A stretch of DNA of 64,000 nt from Tetrahymena thermophila SB210. Lineage: Eukaryota; Ciliophora; Oligohymenophorea; Hymenostomatida; Tetrahymenidae. Below, piece after piece: positions 14,943 to 28,500 of the stretch. Position numbers and translations under genes: made by a program. Location: assembly GCF_000189635.1 (NCBI RefSeq), contig NW_002476224.1:186001-250000 (forward strand), written 5' to 3'. A model generated the notes under the pieces. That model saw only the letters and a list, made by a program, of their open reading frames with translations. It was not told the origin of the DNA and searched no databases. Numbering within the stretch: the stretch's first letter is position 1; each line of letters starts with the position of its first letter.

Positions 14943-17900
14943 TCATAAAAAATGACTCACTATATCAAGAAGCTATTGCTTATATAATATTGTTATCTAT
15001 CTAAATAATTTTTTGTAAGAGTTGGAATTGTAATAAACTTAGAATAAAGGAATTTTTTATTCAAGTTCTGTAAAGTAGATTTAAGAAAAATACTGCTACC
15101 CACTATTAGGTATATATATACAGATTCTCAATTATTTCTCACCAGTGCTGAAGGAATATGTGACAATTATTTAAGGATTACAGCTAATTATTTCTGTATA
15201 TGAGCTACTTTCTTGTGTAAATTTACTTTAGTAAAGCTTATCTTCATCAACAACTAGGCAAACTAATCTTCTCATCATATTTCTCTTGTTTATAAGTTAA
15301 GAGGATGATGATTTTGTACTCATATCTCTATTGAATGGAAGGTGAGATTAAATTTCTGGGAAATCCATATTGCTTATTTTATGTGAAATGAAGTAAGTTA
15401 TTTGATATAAATCACAAAGCAATATTTTTGTTTAGGAGAAATTGGCTTAATCCTTAAAGAAACCATCAGCAACTTACAAATTTAATAGGTTTCTCGTGTT
15501 TAATCTTTTTTGAATAAATTTATCTTAACCTAGTTAAAAGAATCTAAGGAATATATCATAATCCTCTGAATTTGTATATGATATATATGGAAAGTTGTTA
15601 GAAATTGAAGAATTTGTATTTGGATTACTGATTCTAGAAGAAAAATAATATTCTGCAAAGTAGCTATCATTAGTAGAATCTATCCTAATAGCCTAACTAT
15701 TCAAATACTCAATAGTAGGAATAACTGCATTGCTACCAATTTCAACAAAGTATTATTCACCTTTTTATACAATTTAAATTAAACCTAGGATTTTTTCCCA
15801 AATTCTAATTTCTTTAAATTTCTCTAATTTCTCTCTTCTTTTCCTGTATTTTTAGCTTTGTGAATTGTGAAGATTTTAAGTATTTCTATTTCTTTCTTTC
15901 GTGAATTTATCGAACTCTTTTATTTCTTTACTCACTTTGTATTCCAATTTAGATAATTTTACTAATTTAGATATTAAATGAATATTAAAAAAAAATAAGT
16001 TAAATAAAAAAAATCAAATTTTTATTTATTTATTTTTAACTTTATTGTAGCTTTCCTTAGTTAGTTATGAAAAAGAGCTAATAAAAAATATAATTTAAAG
16101 CTTTGAAAATGTTTAAAAAAGAAATTAATTTGATTACTTGCACTTGATTAGTTAAAATAGGAATCAAAGTTTAGAGATGGCTTGCTTAGGAGCTTTGAAT
16201 TATGTGATTTAATTGAATGATTCAAGTAATCTTAGAATGAAAAATCTTTAGACTCAACTATACTCAATCTTTATAAAATATCTCTCATGATTTACCTCAT
16301 ATCTTCTTAATTTAACTCTTTTAGTTCATTAAGGGTTAAGTAGGCTCTGATTTTTCTAGAAGATTTAGGGAAGTAGATATTAAAAATAAAGGCATCAAAG
16401 TGGAGGTGTCTTTATATAGTTGCTATACTGTACTCATTGTTATGAATCACAGCTTAATGGAATATAGTTCTTTCAATTTTATGCTCTTTTTGAAGGAAAA
16501 ATAAATTTTTAGAAACATTAAGGTTGCTTTTAATTTCAGCTTGCTTTTAAATCGAAGTGAAGTATTATGATTGGTCAAAGTTATTTTTGTAAGAATTTCC
16601 TTCAAATTTAATTTTGAGAGTTTTATTAATGAAATTTTATTGTAAGTGCATCTTGGATATGATCGTTTTTGATATGTTTATTAGTAATTCTTTTCTCATA
16701 TATTTAACATCTTCAACTAATGGTCTTTTTAAAATCATCTCAATATCTTATTTAGACATGATGATATTATGAGATTTTGTTCTTTTTGAATACTCATTCA
16801 AGGTAAAAGTTATAAATAAATCTTCATAGTTTTAATAAATATCTACTTTTACTGTTAACTTTCCTAAGTATTCTGTTTTTTCTAAAAATAGTAATTCTCT
16901 CTACAGTTTATTTAAATTTATAAACTTTAAGATAAAAATTTTAAATAAAAAATTATAAATACATGAAAGAAGAAACTTTTAAGTGTAGGCTGGTTTTTAA
17001 GTAGCATTGCCTTCAGAGCTGGAGTCGGGGGGAGTATTTAAAAGTATACAGGAGACTTATAAAAGTTTTAATAATGAAACGAAAGATTCCTATTTTAAGA
17101 ATTAGCTAGGAAGAAAGTGAAGTTTGTTTAGTTTTTGTAGATTATTGAATGCAGATTTATTTTTTTTTAATAACATTTTTGAGTGTATGCAAGATTGAAG
17201 AGCTGTATAGCCCTCTTGCAACTGGTTTTGTAAACTAAGAAAGATTCATTCAAATAAGAAGAATATTTTTTCATTATGACTTGTGTAAATATTTTGTTTG
17301 TTTTGGGATTAATCTATTTATTCAAAATAAAAATAACCCTGTAGTTTAGTTAAATAAAATTTTAAGCAGAAAACTCCAAATACAAAACTTTGTCTTTTAA
17401 GTAATTTTCTAAATTAATTAAATCTTTTTGATAATTTGCAGTTCTAATACCTGTTCTTCTATATTTCACATAATTGTTTAAGTTCTGTTTTTTATTTATA
17501 GAAAAAATTAATATTTTTAAAATTAAAATAATTAAATAAAATTACAAATTCTTCTTCTTATTCAATAATAGGTTATTTCTGATTATTTACAATTTAACTC
17601 TAAAAGTTCTCAAGCTATTCATTATTCTGCTAAGTTACTTTACCATTTAAGTTTAATACAATTTTCTCATGATAGAATTGCTTTCTGAGTTAATTAAAAG
17701 TTTGGTTGAAAAGACCAAACTTAAAATTTGAAGATTAATCATCACATTGTTCTTCTAATTCTTGTTAGTTAAGACAATATTAGTCTTAATCAATCCATTC
17801 ATTTATATTATATTGATCACTAGTTAAATAACATTCCTCTCTTATGTCTATCTTAGTTAAATCATCTGATACTAAGAGACACAATTACAAATACTATCTC

Positions 17901-20900
17901 AAATAATCTTTTTAATTCCTTAGTAAGGGCTTATGAAGTTTTATTCTTTAGAGAATGCTTAAAATAATATTAAAGTCTATAAATTAGAGTGATTTAATTT
18001 TTATTTTTTTTTCATGTATGCAGGCATTCTCTTTAGAATTATATATCCTTATTAGAAAATTCACTTAATCTTCTTTATGAATTTACTTAGATTTATCTAA
18101 TAAAAGCTCAAAATTTAACTCTATTATGAAAAACCTCTTATTTTTTTTTAAAGTTAAAAACTGTATTGGTATGGTCTCAATTAAATCTTAAGGCTTTAAA
18201 TACTCGGCAACATATTTATTATCTAAAATCTTTTCTTGTGAGTTATAAATATTTTTTTTAAAACTATTATGAGAAACTGATTTTATTTTTTTTAATTAAC
18301 TATCTGTTTCATTTTACAGGTTACTTTCAATAATCAAAACTCTACCAACTAATTTTTGTTTTATTTTTAGACAGTTTTTATTTTTAAACAAACAATCAAC
18401 AATATTTTTAATTCCAATTACACCTTATTTGTCACTTTGATTTAGAATTTAGCATCCTTAATTTTTTGTGAATTAAATATTGCCATTATCTTTAATCTTC
18501 AAATCATATTTTTATAATTTCATAATATTGTTATAATCCTATTAAATTAAGACTCCATGCTTCTTCAGCAAATCTCTTTCTAAGTACTCATTTAGGAGTG
18601 GCCATATTGTCTATTTATAATAATTTTATAATGTTAATAAATAATTTATTTAAGTAATTAACTTATTAATATAAATTTAAAATATTTTTTATCATTCTGT
18701 TTTAAATTTAACAAAATAATTACTTGGCTTTATGAATGATGAGGAGACTAAATGTCTTCAATTAATTGATAGGGAGAGTATTCAATAGAATATCTTAAAG
18801 ATAGATTGCGATTTATTACTACAAAAGCAATTATTTAATTAAGTTTATCATCTAATTCGGCTTTACATTCAATAAATATTTTTTGGCTTTAAAATAAAGA
18901 TGAAAATGAAATGCTTGGCTTTAAAAGTTATAAATATGATTTATTTTGTTTGTTTATAGGCGATTAGTAATGAAAATGTAATTGGCTATTCTAAATTTAT
19001 TGCTCTTTTGTTAATAAACTTTGATATTTTTAGAAAAATTAAGATGCTTGGCTCTTATTATTACTATAATTTTATAAATCTTGCTTTTTAATTGATACTT
19101 AAGGTGATTATGAAGATTAAATAAAACTAATATCAACCTTTTAATTATTATTTACTGGTGTATTGTAGCCGCTTGTTAAGAAACATGAAGAAGACCTATC
19201 ATTTCTGTTTTCTATTATTTGCTGCAAGTCAATTCGATTTGCTTACCCAGCAGCTTATTTTTAAAATTCAGTAGTGGTTGCTTTTATCTTTGTAAATTTT
19301 TCAGGATGTTCTCTTTATGCAGTAAATATATCTGAGTAGCTTTTTAGTCTTTTTATTTTCTTAGATTAGGGTTTTTTACAGTTACTATTCATTAAAATTA
19401 TTCCATTTTAGTAATCTTCTTCAATTGTATAACTCTAAAAAGTTTATTTGGTTGTATGCAGATTTGGACTTTGATTTTAAGTATTCTCCTTATCATTTTA
19501 TTCTTGTTCTGTGGTATGATTTCCTGGATTTGAGGGAGAATGTTACATTTAATTATTCTAAGACTGTTAGAAATACTTACTTTTTTTTTGATTTGCTTTT
19601 TCATTTTGATGATTATTCATTTTTTCAGATTGAGCAAAAGAATTAGAAAGTGAATGGTGATAGTTAATCATACTACAATTATCATCTAATTGCTAAGATA
19701 ATTTTTGAGATTTATTTTCAGTGATGCCATCAAAAGTATCTTTTTATTGAACAACTTCACTATCAACAAGACTTTAAACATTTTATTGAGATGTCTTATC
19801 TTAATTTTATAAGCTTTAATCTATAAAAGAAGATGGCAAATTTAGACTATATTCGACATTAGTCCGATTAACTGAAATCACATCTAATTTATTTTCTTAA
19901 TTTTTAGTTTTATTTTAACTTTAAAAATATTTTTTTTAAATATTATTAAGGATAGTCTTTTTAAGAAACTCTTTACTATTTATATTGTAATTTATTTGTA
20001 ATTACTCAACTAAATTGTGTTTTTTGTCTATCTATTTCTCACAAATCTATAGTTTAATTTTAAAATTGTCAGGTTTATCTTAATTAATGCCATTTTCATA
20101 AAAATTCTTAATAGTTACACTTTGTTTAAGATTTTTATCAGTTTCCTAGATCTAAGGTTCTTACCTAATTAGTCTTTATTTTGAAATTGTTGTATCTAAA
20201 TTTTATATTTATTTGTTGCTGCTATTTTGATTTAAATCTTATACCTAAATTTAATAATTTGGGTGAGAGCTATTTAGTTAAGTTTATTGTTTAAGTAAAT
20301 TTGAATCAAATTAATTTATTTATTATTCTTTTTCTTAACATGATTTACGCTCATTAAAACTAGTTAAAAAGGATTCTTTTTCTTAAATGCCGCTGTTTAT
20401 TAATGTCTACTCACTTAATTTGAATAAAGAACTATTCTCTGATTTTAATTCTATATCTTTTATCTATTAATTTAAGCAACTTTCTTCTAAAAAATCATCT
20501 AAATTTTAATTTTAATGAAATTAGCTCTTTTTCTAGGAAAGTGCTATTTCTTCACTGAATTTTTTATAAGTTTCTTAGTTTTCAATATTAAAATTGGATT
20601 AGGAAATCATTTGACTCTCATCTATTTCTTTAATTTCAGACTATGGATTACATTCAATTAAATTTTTATACTTATCCATTTTAGAAAACATTCTTAAATT
20701 ATTTTTAATATTCTAAAACATACAAAAATCTTCTGAATTGCCTTACTGATTAGCAGTAGAGCTATATTTTTAATGAAATTAATCTTACTATATTTATTGA
20801 TCTTCTTTTGATAAATTTTGTTTAGTATATTATGAAAAGAGTTACTCATATTTATGTTAACTTGTATTAATTCTTTAGTTAACTTTATTAGTTGGTTGCT

Positions 20901-23900
20901 CGGTTAATGGAAACTAAATTTATTCTAAAGAAGCATTGAAATCATCTAATAAATTTATAGAATTTGATCTTGAGTTACAGGCACTTACATATTTTGTTTA
21001 ATTTTGAAGGACTAATTTAATTTATTTTTTTGAATTACTACTATTGCCTAATACTTAAAATGGGCTCACATTTTCTTTATCATTTTTATTAATTTTTTAT
21101 TTACTTTATTGCATAAAATTATTAAAATTAGAATTTTGGTGGCTTATTTCGTTTTAAAAATTTTAAAAAGAAAAAATTTGATTATTTTTGTATGTATTTT
21201 CATTAACTATTTTTCTTCCATCTCTTTTCGTTGAGCTAGCTTAACATTAATTATCTGTTTTCTTAATCCTGTTTGATAATATCTCTTTTATACTCTATTT
21301 TTTATTTAGGATTTGGCCATTTATTTAAGAAGGATATTAAAGAGTTTTATAATTGCTTGCATTTTCTTATTAGTTACTATCTTAGCTTTTTTATTTATTT
21401 AAATTTAATTATTCTAAATCTTTTTCAATTGAAGTACTGATCACGCTCTTCCAAAATAAATATTGTTATATATTCTTATCACTTTAACTGATGTTTCTAC
21501 TGCTAATAGAAGCCGAAGAGGGTTATTTCTTCATAAAAGTAGTAAAAGTAGGTTATTATTATTCATTTAGCTTTACCATTTCATCTAATTTAGTTTATTT
21601 TTATTCTTTTTGCAATTACCTTCTACTCAGGGTGTTTTTAATTTAAGGTCTTGTAGATAATTCAATTAAATTCAGTGTTGAATTCGAATTTATATTTGTA
21701 TTGTAAGTTTAGTTTGATTAATTACTGTCCTGTTTACTTAAATTGTATTCTGAACTTAACTAACTTACTTGGATAGATGTATCTTACTTTTTAATTATGT
21801 TTATTTTGTATTATTTTGTTTTATCATCATTTATATTTTCTTTATTAGCTATTACTTTGTTTTAATCTTCATATTTTAAAAATTTCTTAAATTCTTGATT
21901 AGTTTATGAAAAAAATTTTATATGCCTTCTATTGAATTGTTTTTGGCTTTAAAATGTAGTTTATGATTAAGGTGACACAATAGTAGCAGTAGGTGAAATT
22001 AGTTCGCTCTTTTCTTAAAGAGATTGACCGTCTGTTTCAGATAAATATTAAATATCTAATGGTCTAACTGCTTGAGGTTTGTTAGATTAAAATGTATCAC
22101 TACTATTTCTATATTTTTATCTCTTTTTATTTAAAATGCTTGTTTCGTTATTAAGTTAATAATCATCAAACACTTTTATTTTGTTACATGATTCCATTTT
22201 TTGATTGCAACTTGATTATTTGTTTAAGTGAATTTTGGATAAAGAAGACTAAGAAGAGCATGGTATAGTAGACTAAGTTGGATATTAAAGCTATGTTGAT
22301 GGCTATTTCTACTTTTTAATTGGAAAGGTACTTTCAGTTTCACTTTATGTTTTGTATGTCTGTAAGGTATTATTTAAAGAAGAATATTCTTATTGGGAGG
22401 CTTTTTTATTTAAACTCAGCTTTGACTTTGTTGCTTGTTTTACTCTTTAAATTAAATTTTGGAATTATGTTTGGTTATTATTTTCTTTTTGATCTATAAA
22501 TTTTGAATTAATTTAATTGTTTGTTACATTTAAATTTTGAATAAATCTTTTGATATCTTAATTCTATTTTCCATCAAACAAATAATTTTCAGATTCTCTT
22601 TGATTTTGTTTCATTTATTTGAGATTATTATCTTACTATTTTATATCTTTTGAGTCATTTCTTTCAAGACTCATAGTCTAAGAATCGAACTCTAACAAAG
22701 ATTTTATATCAAACCTAGATTAATGCAAGACATTAGCATTTTGACTACTTTAAGGATTGATTTATTCTTTAGTTTCATTGATACTTGCATAGGAAGCGAA
22801 GCAAGATTAATCTAAATGATCATTTGCTTTCATTTAATTAGATTATCTATCCATGTTTTAATACTTCAATATTTATTTATCTCTATTTTCAAGAGTTTTT
22901 TATTTTTAAAAGTTTCTTTATTTTTTTAAATCAAATTTTTCTTAATCATTAGATTTTTATTCTATTATAATTGAAGGTCTCAAACTTTGAGCCTATTCTT
23001 TTGAAATTGCATCATTAAACTAATCATTTTCTTTAACACTTAACGAAATACATTTTCTAAACTCCCTACTACTTTTTATTGATTTAGATGTTTAAAAAAT
23101 TTAATCAAATTCATTGTTTTCTAAATGATTGCTAAATAGTAGAGTCCTTTGTTTTTTCAATTTATCAAAGGACTATATAAGCTGCGACTTTTAATTTGGT
23201 TGAATTTCTTATGAGATATTAATTTAATTGTTTTTAAATGGATTGTTTAAATTAAATAGCTACAAATCATTCTTTTCAACATCATTCTTTTTAAATTTTT
23301 AGAGAAAATCTTTTTTAGAATTGTTTTATTTTGAATCAAATATTTAATTTAAATTTTTGGTTTACTCAGCTTATATTTTCTAATGAATAACTTTTTTAAG
23401 TTTACTTAACTTCTTTGAAATTTTTTCAAGTTTTTAGCTCTCTAAATTTAAAGTTTCTTAATTCTATTTTATAAACTAAAGTCCTTATTTAATAAGCTCT
23501 AAGCTGAGGGTTTGCTTAGCTTATTAAATAATAATATACAGGATTAAATACATGGCTTCAACTAGAAAGTATCTTTTTAAAAGTGATTCAATGCTTAAAC
23601 CAATTTGAATTGCATTTTCAGCAAAGTAGAATTTAATATTTGTTTATTGATTTTTTGTTAATAAATAGCTAATACAAAATATGTTAAAATAAATAAGCTA
23701 GATTCCATTACTCATACATTAATCTACTACTAATCTTTTTTCTAAGTTAAAGTCTTTAAGCTCACTCCTTAAAAACTCAATAGTTTCATTTACATGCTTG
23801 TGTTCTATATCTTAATCTAAACTTTTTAATTTAAGGTCTTGATTATGTATAGAAGATCCAGATGGGCTAATAGAACTGTCCATAATTAATTTTGTAATAT

Positions 23901-24567
23901 TTTATTTTATTTTGATGAATTTTAACATAGCAAATAAGTATTCTATTTTATCTTAAACCTCTCCATAGCTATAGGACTGCTTCTATAATTCAACTAATTA
24001 CTAGGAAATTTAATCATTCATATTATATTGAGCAATCTTCAAGCTGCCAATTATCACAACAAAATTGAATAAAACACTTTTAAGTAAATGAATCTAATTG
24101 AGATCTTCCATATTCTAGACACTTTACATATCTTATTTATAGTAATTATATATTTCTTAGTTAAGAAGCGCTAATTTATCTTTTTCGCTACTTACTTAAC
24201 CAACCTATTATAATAATAATTATTAAAAATGAAATTAATATGATATTAAATTTACAGCATCTATTATTTTTTTAATTTTAAGGTATGAAAATCCAATTAT
24301 GCTACATGTTTATTGAATATCTACCCTGAGTAAATATCCTATCAAATCCTTTTCTTTCGATTTTAGTAGCATTCTGGTAAATATCAATCGTAATTAAATA
24401 TTTAACTTTTTTATATTAAAATACAAAGAATATCTACCTTCTTTTTAATCAAACACTTCAAATTTCTTAAACACTACTAAAAAAATTTAAAAATCAACTT
24501 TTAAAAATTTAAATGGAGCAACACTAAACTTTTGTGTAATTTATAAGCAAATATCTTAACCTTTCAT
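14943..24567 (-). CDS. Giant protein, unrecognised family, tandem paralog B
   Basis: I do not recognise this family. Six exons (introns 24205-24255, 18611-18723, 17485-17545, 16925-16962, 15962-16137) leave 3062 codons ending in TGA. The start MKGQDICLQ at 24567 opens a frame continuous with the body. Residues 1-~225 look all-helical, possibly TPR-like. From ~225 to ~1930 the chain is disordered and rich in Q, N, S and K. From ~1932 (TIWPLLNEYL) it is folded again, with strand-rich stretches such as FFIIELNFELLL and GKLTVKVDIYQN. Near the end are IWEKILGLIQIVQK, DYDIFLRF and VADGFF. The gene at 25561-37144 has the same plan and motifs: TTIWP, GKLIVRVTVYEN, AWEDIIQHLQIVQQ, NYDILMRY and IADGFY. 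No catalytic signature or membrane helix is evident. A scaffold role is only a guess. Confidence 0.85.
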
Positions 24568-25560
24568 TAATAACAGTTAAAATAAATTAAATAAGTATTT
24601 TTATAAAATCGCACAAAAACAAGTAAAATCTCCTTTATTATTTAAAAAATAGTATTTTTTAACTAAGTCTATCTAAAACATACCATAAACACATTATTAT
24701 TCTATTGCTGTTGCTCGATAAAAAAAATTTCTTTAATTGTTTTTTTTATTAATAGAAATAAAAAATAAATAATTTAAGATAAAATCAATTTTTAATGTAT
24801 TATTTATTGATTACTTATTTAATATATTTTTTTTATTGAAGTTTATTTTAGTAATAAAATACCCTAAATCCTCATTTACTAAGATCCACTCCCTAGTAAT
24901 TTTTTTCCTGAAAAGCCTCAGGTTTTAATTGAATAGGGTATTTAAGCACTTTGTAATATTAAAAAATTATATTTATAATCAAATATAATTAAAATGAACA
25001 TTACGAATGAAACTAAAATATATTTTCTGCTATATTAAATAAAAATTACAAAATTGCAACTTATTTTCAAAATTTGATTGATTTTTTAACTTTTTATCTA
25101 AAATAAAAAAAATATTTAGTTTATACTCATACTATGGAGTGAGTGAATGATCAAAATTTTTCAAAACAAATTGCTATAATTAATGAGGATTTACAGGATA
25201 TATATTATATTATATTATATTTTTTGATATCTAAACCTTAAAATTGATATAAAATAAACAAATTACAAAATATTTATAAAAATGGAATTTTGATGATGAA
25301 ACATATAGTAAATTTTGTTATTAATTAAGCTAATTTTGTATTCTTATTTAATTTTACTAATTATTTTATCTTAGAATAATAAGTATAAAAAATTCATCGA
25401 GAATATTAATAACTAACTCTATTTTTTTGGTATTTTAATAGAATTTTATATAGATTTAGGTAGTATTTATATAATATAAACTTTTACACTGTGATATATA
25501 CAAATAGTAATTTATTTTGATAGAAAATGTTTATTTAATTAATTGAAAATTGTTTGAAAG
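24568..25560. other. Spacer between the giant tandem paralogs
   Basis: Roughly 1 kb of AT-rich DNA containing the 3' flank of the upstream giant gene and the promoter region of the downstream one. I see no gene. It carries nested inverted repeats at 24857-24943 and a partial inverted copy near 25132-25192. Confidence 0.6.
24857..24943. repeat. Nested inverted repeat in intergenic spacer
   Basis: Outer arms aaataccct (24857-24865) and agggtattt (24935-24943) pair perfectly over 9 bases. Inside, cctga/tcagg closes a short hairpin at 24907-24922, and acta/tagt could form a third short stem. The inner segment aaatcctcattta at about 24866-24878 recurs inverted near 25180-25192. Confidence 0.55.
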
Positions 25561-28500
25561 TCATTTGGAAAAAATAGATTCATTTAAATACTTGAATTCT
25601 TGATCTATTGAAACAATAGAACCTATACTTTAAGAAGTTATCTTGTAAGTTATGTATTTGCAAATATTAAGCAAGTCACTGTAGTGTAAAGTAGAATGCA
25701 TATAAGACATTTAATATTGGTAAAATCCATCAGCAATATATAAGTTAAGGGCTTCTTTTAAATTTACTCTTTTAGAAAAAAAGTTAAGCTTGTCATAAAA
25801 GCTATATCTCATAAGGATGTCATAGTTTTGGGAAGTTGAGTAATTGATTTCTGAAAAAGCTTGCATGAAGTTAAGAGGTTTATCATTAAGTGGGATTAGA
25901 TGGTATTCAATAAATACAAAGTTTCCTTTATCGTTGACTGTGAGCTTCATATCTAAAAACCTAAATATTGAATTATTAAACGTTATTTAATTAAAGATTT
26001 TAATTAAATTTTACTCATATAATGAAATCTTTTCTGATAGCTTAAACTAAATGAAGATTGAAGAGTTTTGTTAAACTATTTATAAATGCTAAATAATATC
26101 TTCCCATGCAGATATTTCGATGAATTTATTTGATAAAGTGGCTATATTATTATTCATTTAATCAATTAATTATTCATTTATTTCTTATGAAACTTTCTTT
26201 AAATTTGATATGAATGGTTAGTTTTTTTATAAAAATCTTCCTACTTATTCAAAATTATTTGTTTGCAGTCTTCTCAAAAAGCTTTGCTGCTTTTATTTTG
26301 TAAAGCCCTCTTTTATCAATTTAATTTATTCACTTTGCTATTTTTTATTAGGAGTTTCTTCGGATATTTAGCTTTACTCTTTTATTTCATCCAATTAGGT
26401 GTATTTTTGGAATAAAAGCGCTTCTTTAATTGTACTTTTCTTTAAAACAATACTAGATGGTTGAGAAATCATATCTCTAAACGCGTTCTTTTGGATTGTT
26501 TGCCTGATTGTTAAATTTATAAATAAATTATTAAGAATAACAATATAAAAATAAATAATTTACTTTTCAAGACAGACATTCATAAAATCATGATAAGAGT
26601 TGGTAGCAATATTATTTTTAAGGTTAAACCAATCAAGTCTAAAATCAGATGATAAAAGGTTTGATAGATCAGATGTCGAAAAGTAAGAAATGCTTCTTCT
26701 TTGAGAATGTGGTAAATATAATTTGAGAATCCATATATCTACAATGATGTGCTAATAATTTAACAATAATTAATTTTAATTTCAAGTTTAGGTAAATAAG
26801 ATTGATTAATTAATTAATTACTCTTAATATTGTTGTAATAATGTATTGATCAAATCTTTTTATTATGAAATGAGCTACTACTCTAGTAGACTTTACAGAT
26901 TGTTCTAAATAGAAGGTGCATTAGGAATCAGAATCTTTAAAAGAAGGTTCTATAAAATGGTTCTTATGGTATAAGTAAGAATTAATATGAGAAGGCTAAC
27001 TGTTCGTTTAAATTTAGAATTTAAAAATTGGTTAAGTGTAAATATTCTGCTTTTATAGAATAATTTAATCCATAACTATTCTACAAATTTTTTCAGTTCT
27101 GATTATGAATTGAGAGTCAGAGGTTTTTGAGTTTACTGAATGAAAAGTATATTCACTGCTTAGTTAAAAGTATTTTCTCAAATCTTCAGAATTGAAAATA
27201 ATTTTCCATAGCTTATTTTTATAATTGTATTGTTAGATAGACAAGATATAGCTTAGAGAATTCAATTATTGAGGGTTTTCATAGACAGTTACTCTTACGA
27301 TGAGTTTACCTAATTCAGAGTTTTTATGTAAAAACATATATTCTTAGTAAGGCTTAATTTTTTTGATTTCATCTGTATTATTTAAGATTAGCTAATATTT
27401 AAATATTTCAAAAGGTATCGGTTTTAGAGTTAAACTATTTATGGAACTTTATGTTTTCCATTAACTCTGTTTACCACCTACCTAATTTGAAATAAGAGAT
27501 CTAAACTATTTATTTAAACATTTTAGCTGATAAATTCTCAAAAAATGTAGTTAGATTTATTTAATATATTAATATCTCTTATTTAATATATCAAATGTGC
27601 TAATTTTTTGGGTGCTTCCACATTTTATCACTTCTTGGTTTAATGAATAAATAAATATTTAAATTTCGTGTTTCTCTTGTGGGATATTTAATTTTGGATG
27701 TTTCTGTAAATAAACACTTTCCTTTCTTTAAATAGATTTAGGTGAAATTTCATTAAAATCAGATTAAATAATTGAATTTTATTGAGAATGTTAAGACTAA
27801 AAGTTATCCTTTTCATATTATTAAAAGCTTGCTTTAGCTTAATTGCTAATATTGCTTTTATTTATGATTATTGAGTTACTTGTGTTCTTAAAAGATATCT
27901 CCTGACTGAGTTCTAAGGGTATATCCTCTATGTATCTCCTATAATAATTGATGTCAGTTAAATTATTACTCTTACTTAAATCAAAATGCACTTAACTTTA
28001 ATTTTATTAATTTTAATGCTAATTATTTTCACTTTTAATTTTCCTTACAAATATGTTTAAAGTTTGATTTTCTGAAGACAACCAAAAATTATATCTTTTT
28101 TTAACCTAATTTTTTTGATTAAATTAAAATGATTTATTTAATTTTTGCAAACTTTTTCAAATAATAAACTTAAAATGAAAATAAATTATTTTTTCAAGTC
28201 CTTTTGAAAGTTCAATCAATCAAAAAAATACTAAATAATTTAAGGAAACTAAGTATTTTAAATTTAAATTGTGATGATTTTTCATATTTTTAATTAAAAA
28301 TAAATATGAAAACACTCTGATTTAACTTTTAAATAAGATTAAATATTTTTTATTACCTAATTTTATGAAGGGAAAGAATGATGAATAAGAGAATATATGT
28401 ATGATGCAAATGTACAAGGTAAATAACTTTTAGAGGATTCAAAGAAACTATTTTTTGTTAGAATTTGCTCATCAATCTGGTTAGTAAGAATTTCATCTTA

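Noticed and set aside
19398-19646. Overlapping open frames on both strands
   Set aside because: Both lie within the large exon of giant paralog B; they are out-of-frame or antisense to a continuous coding frame.
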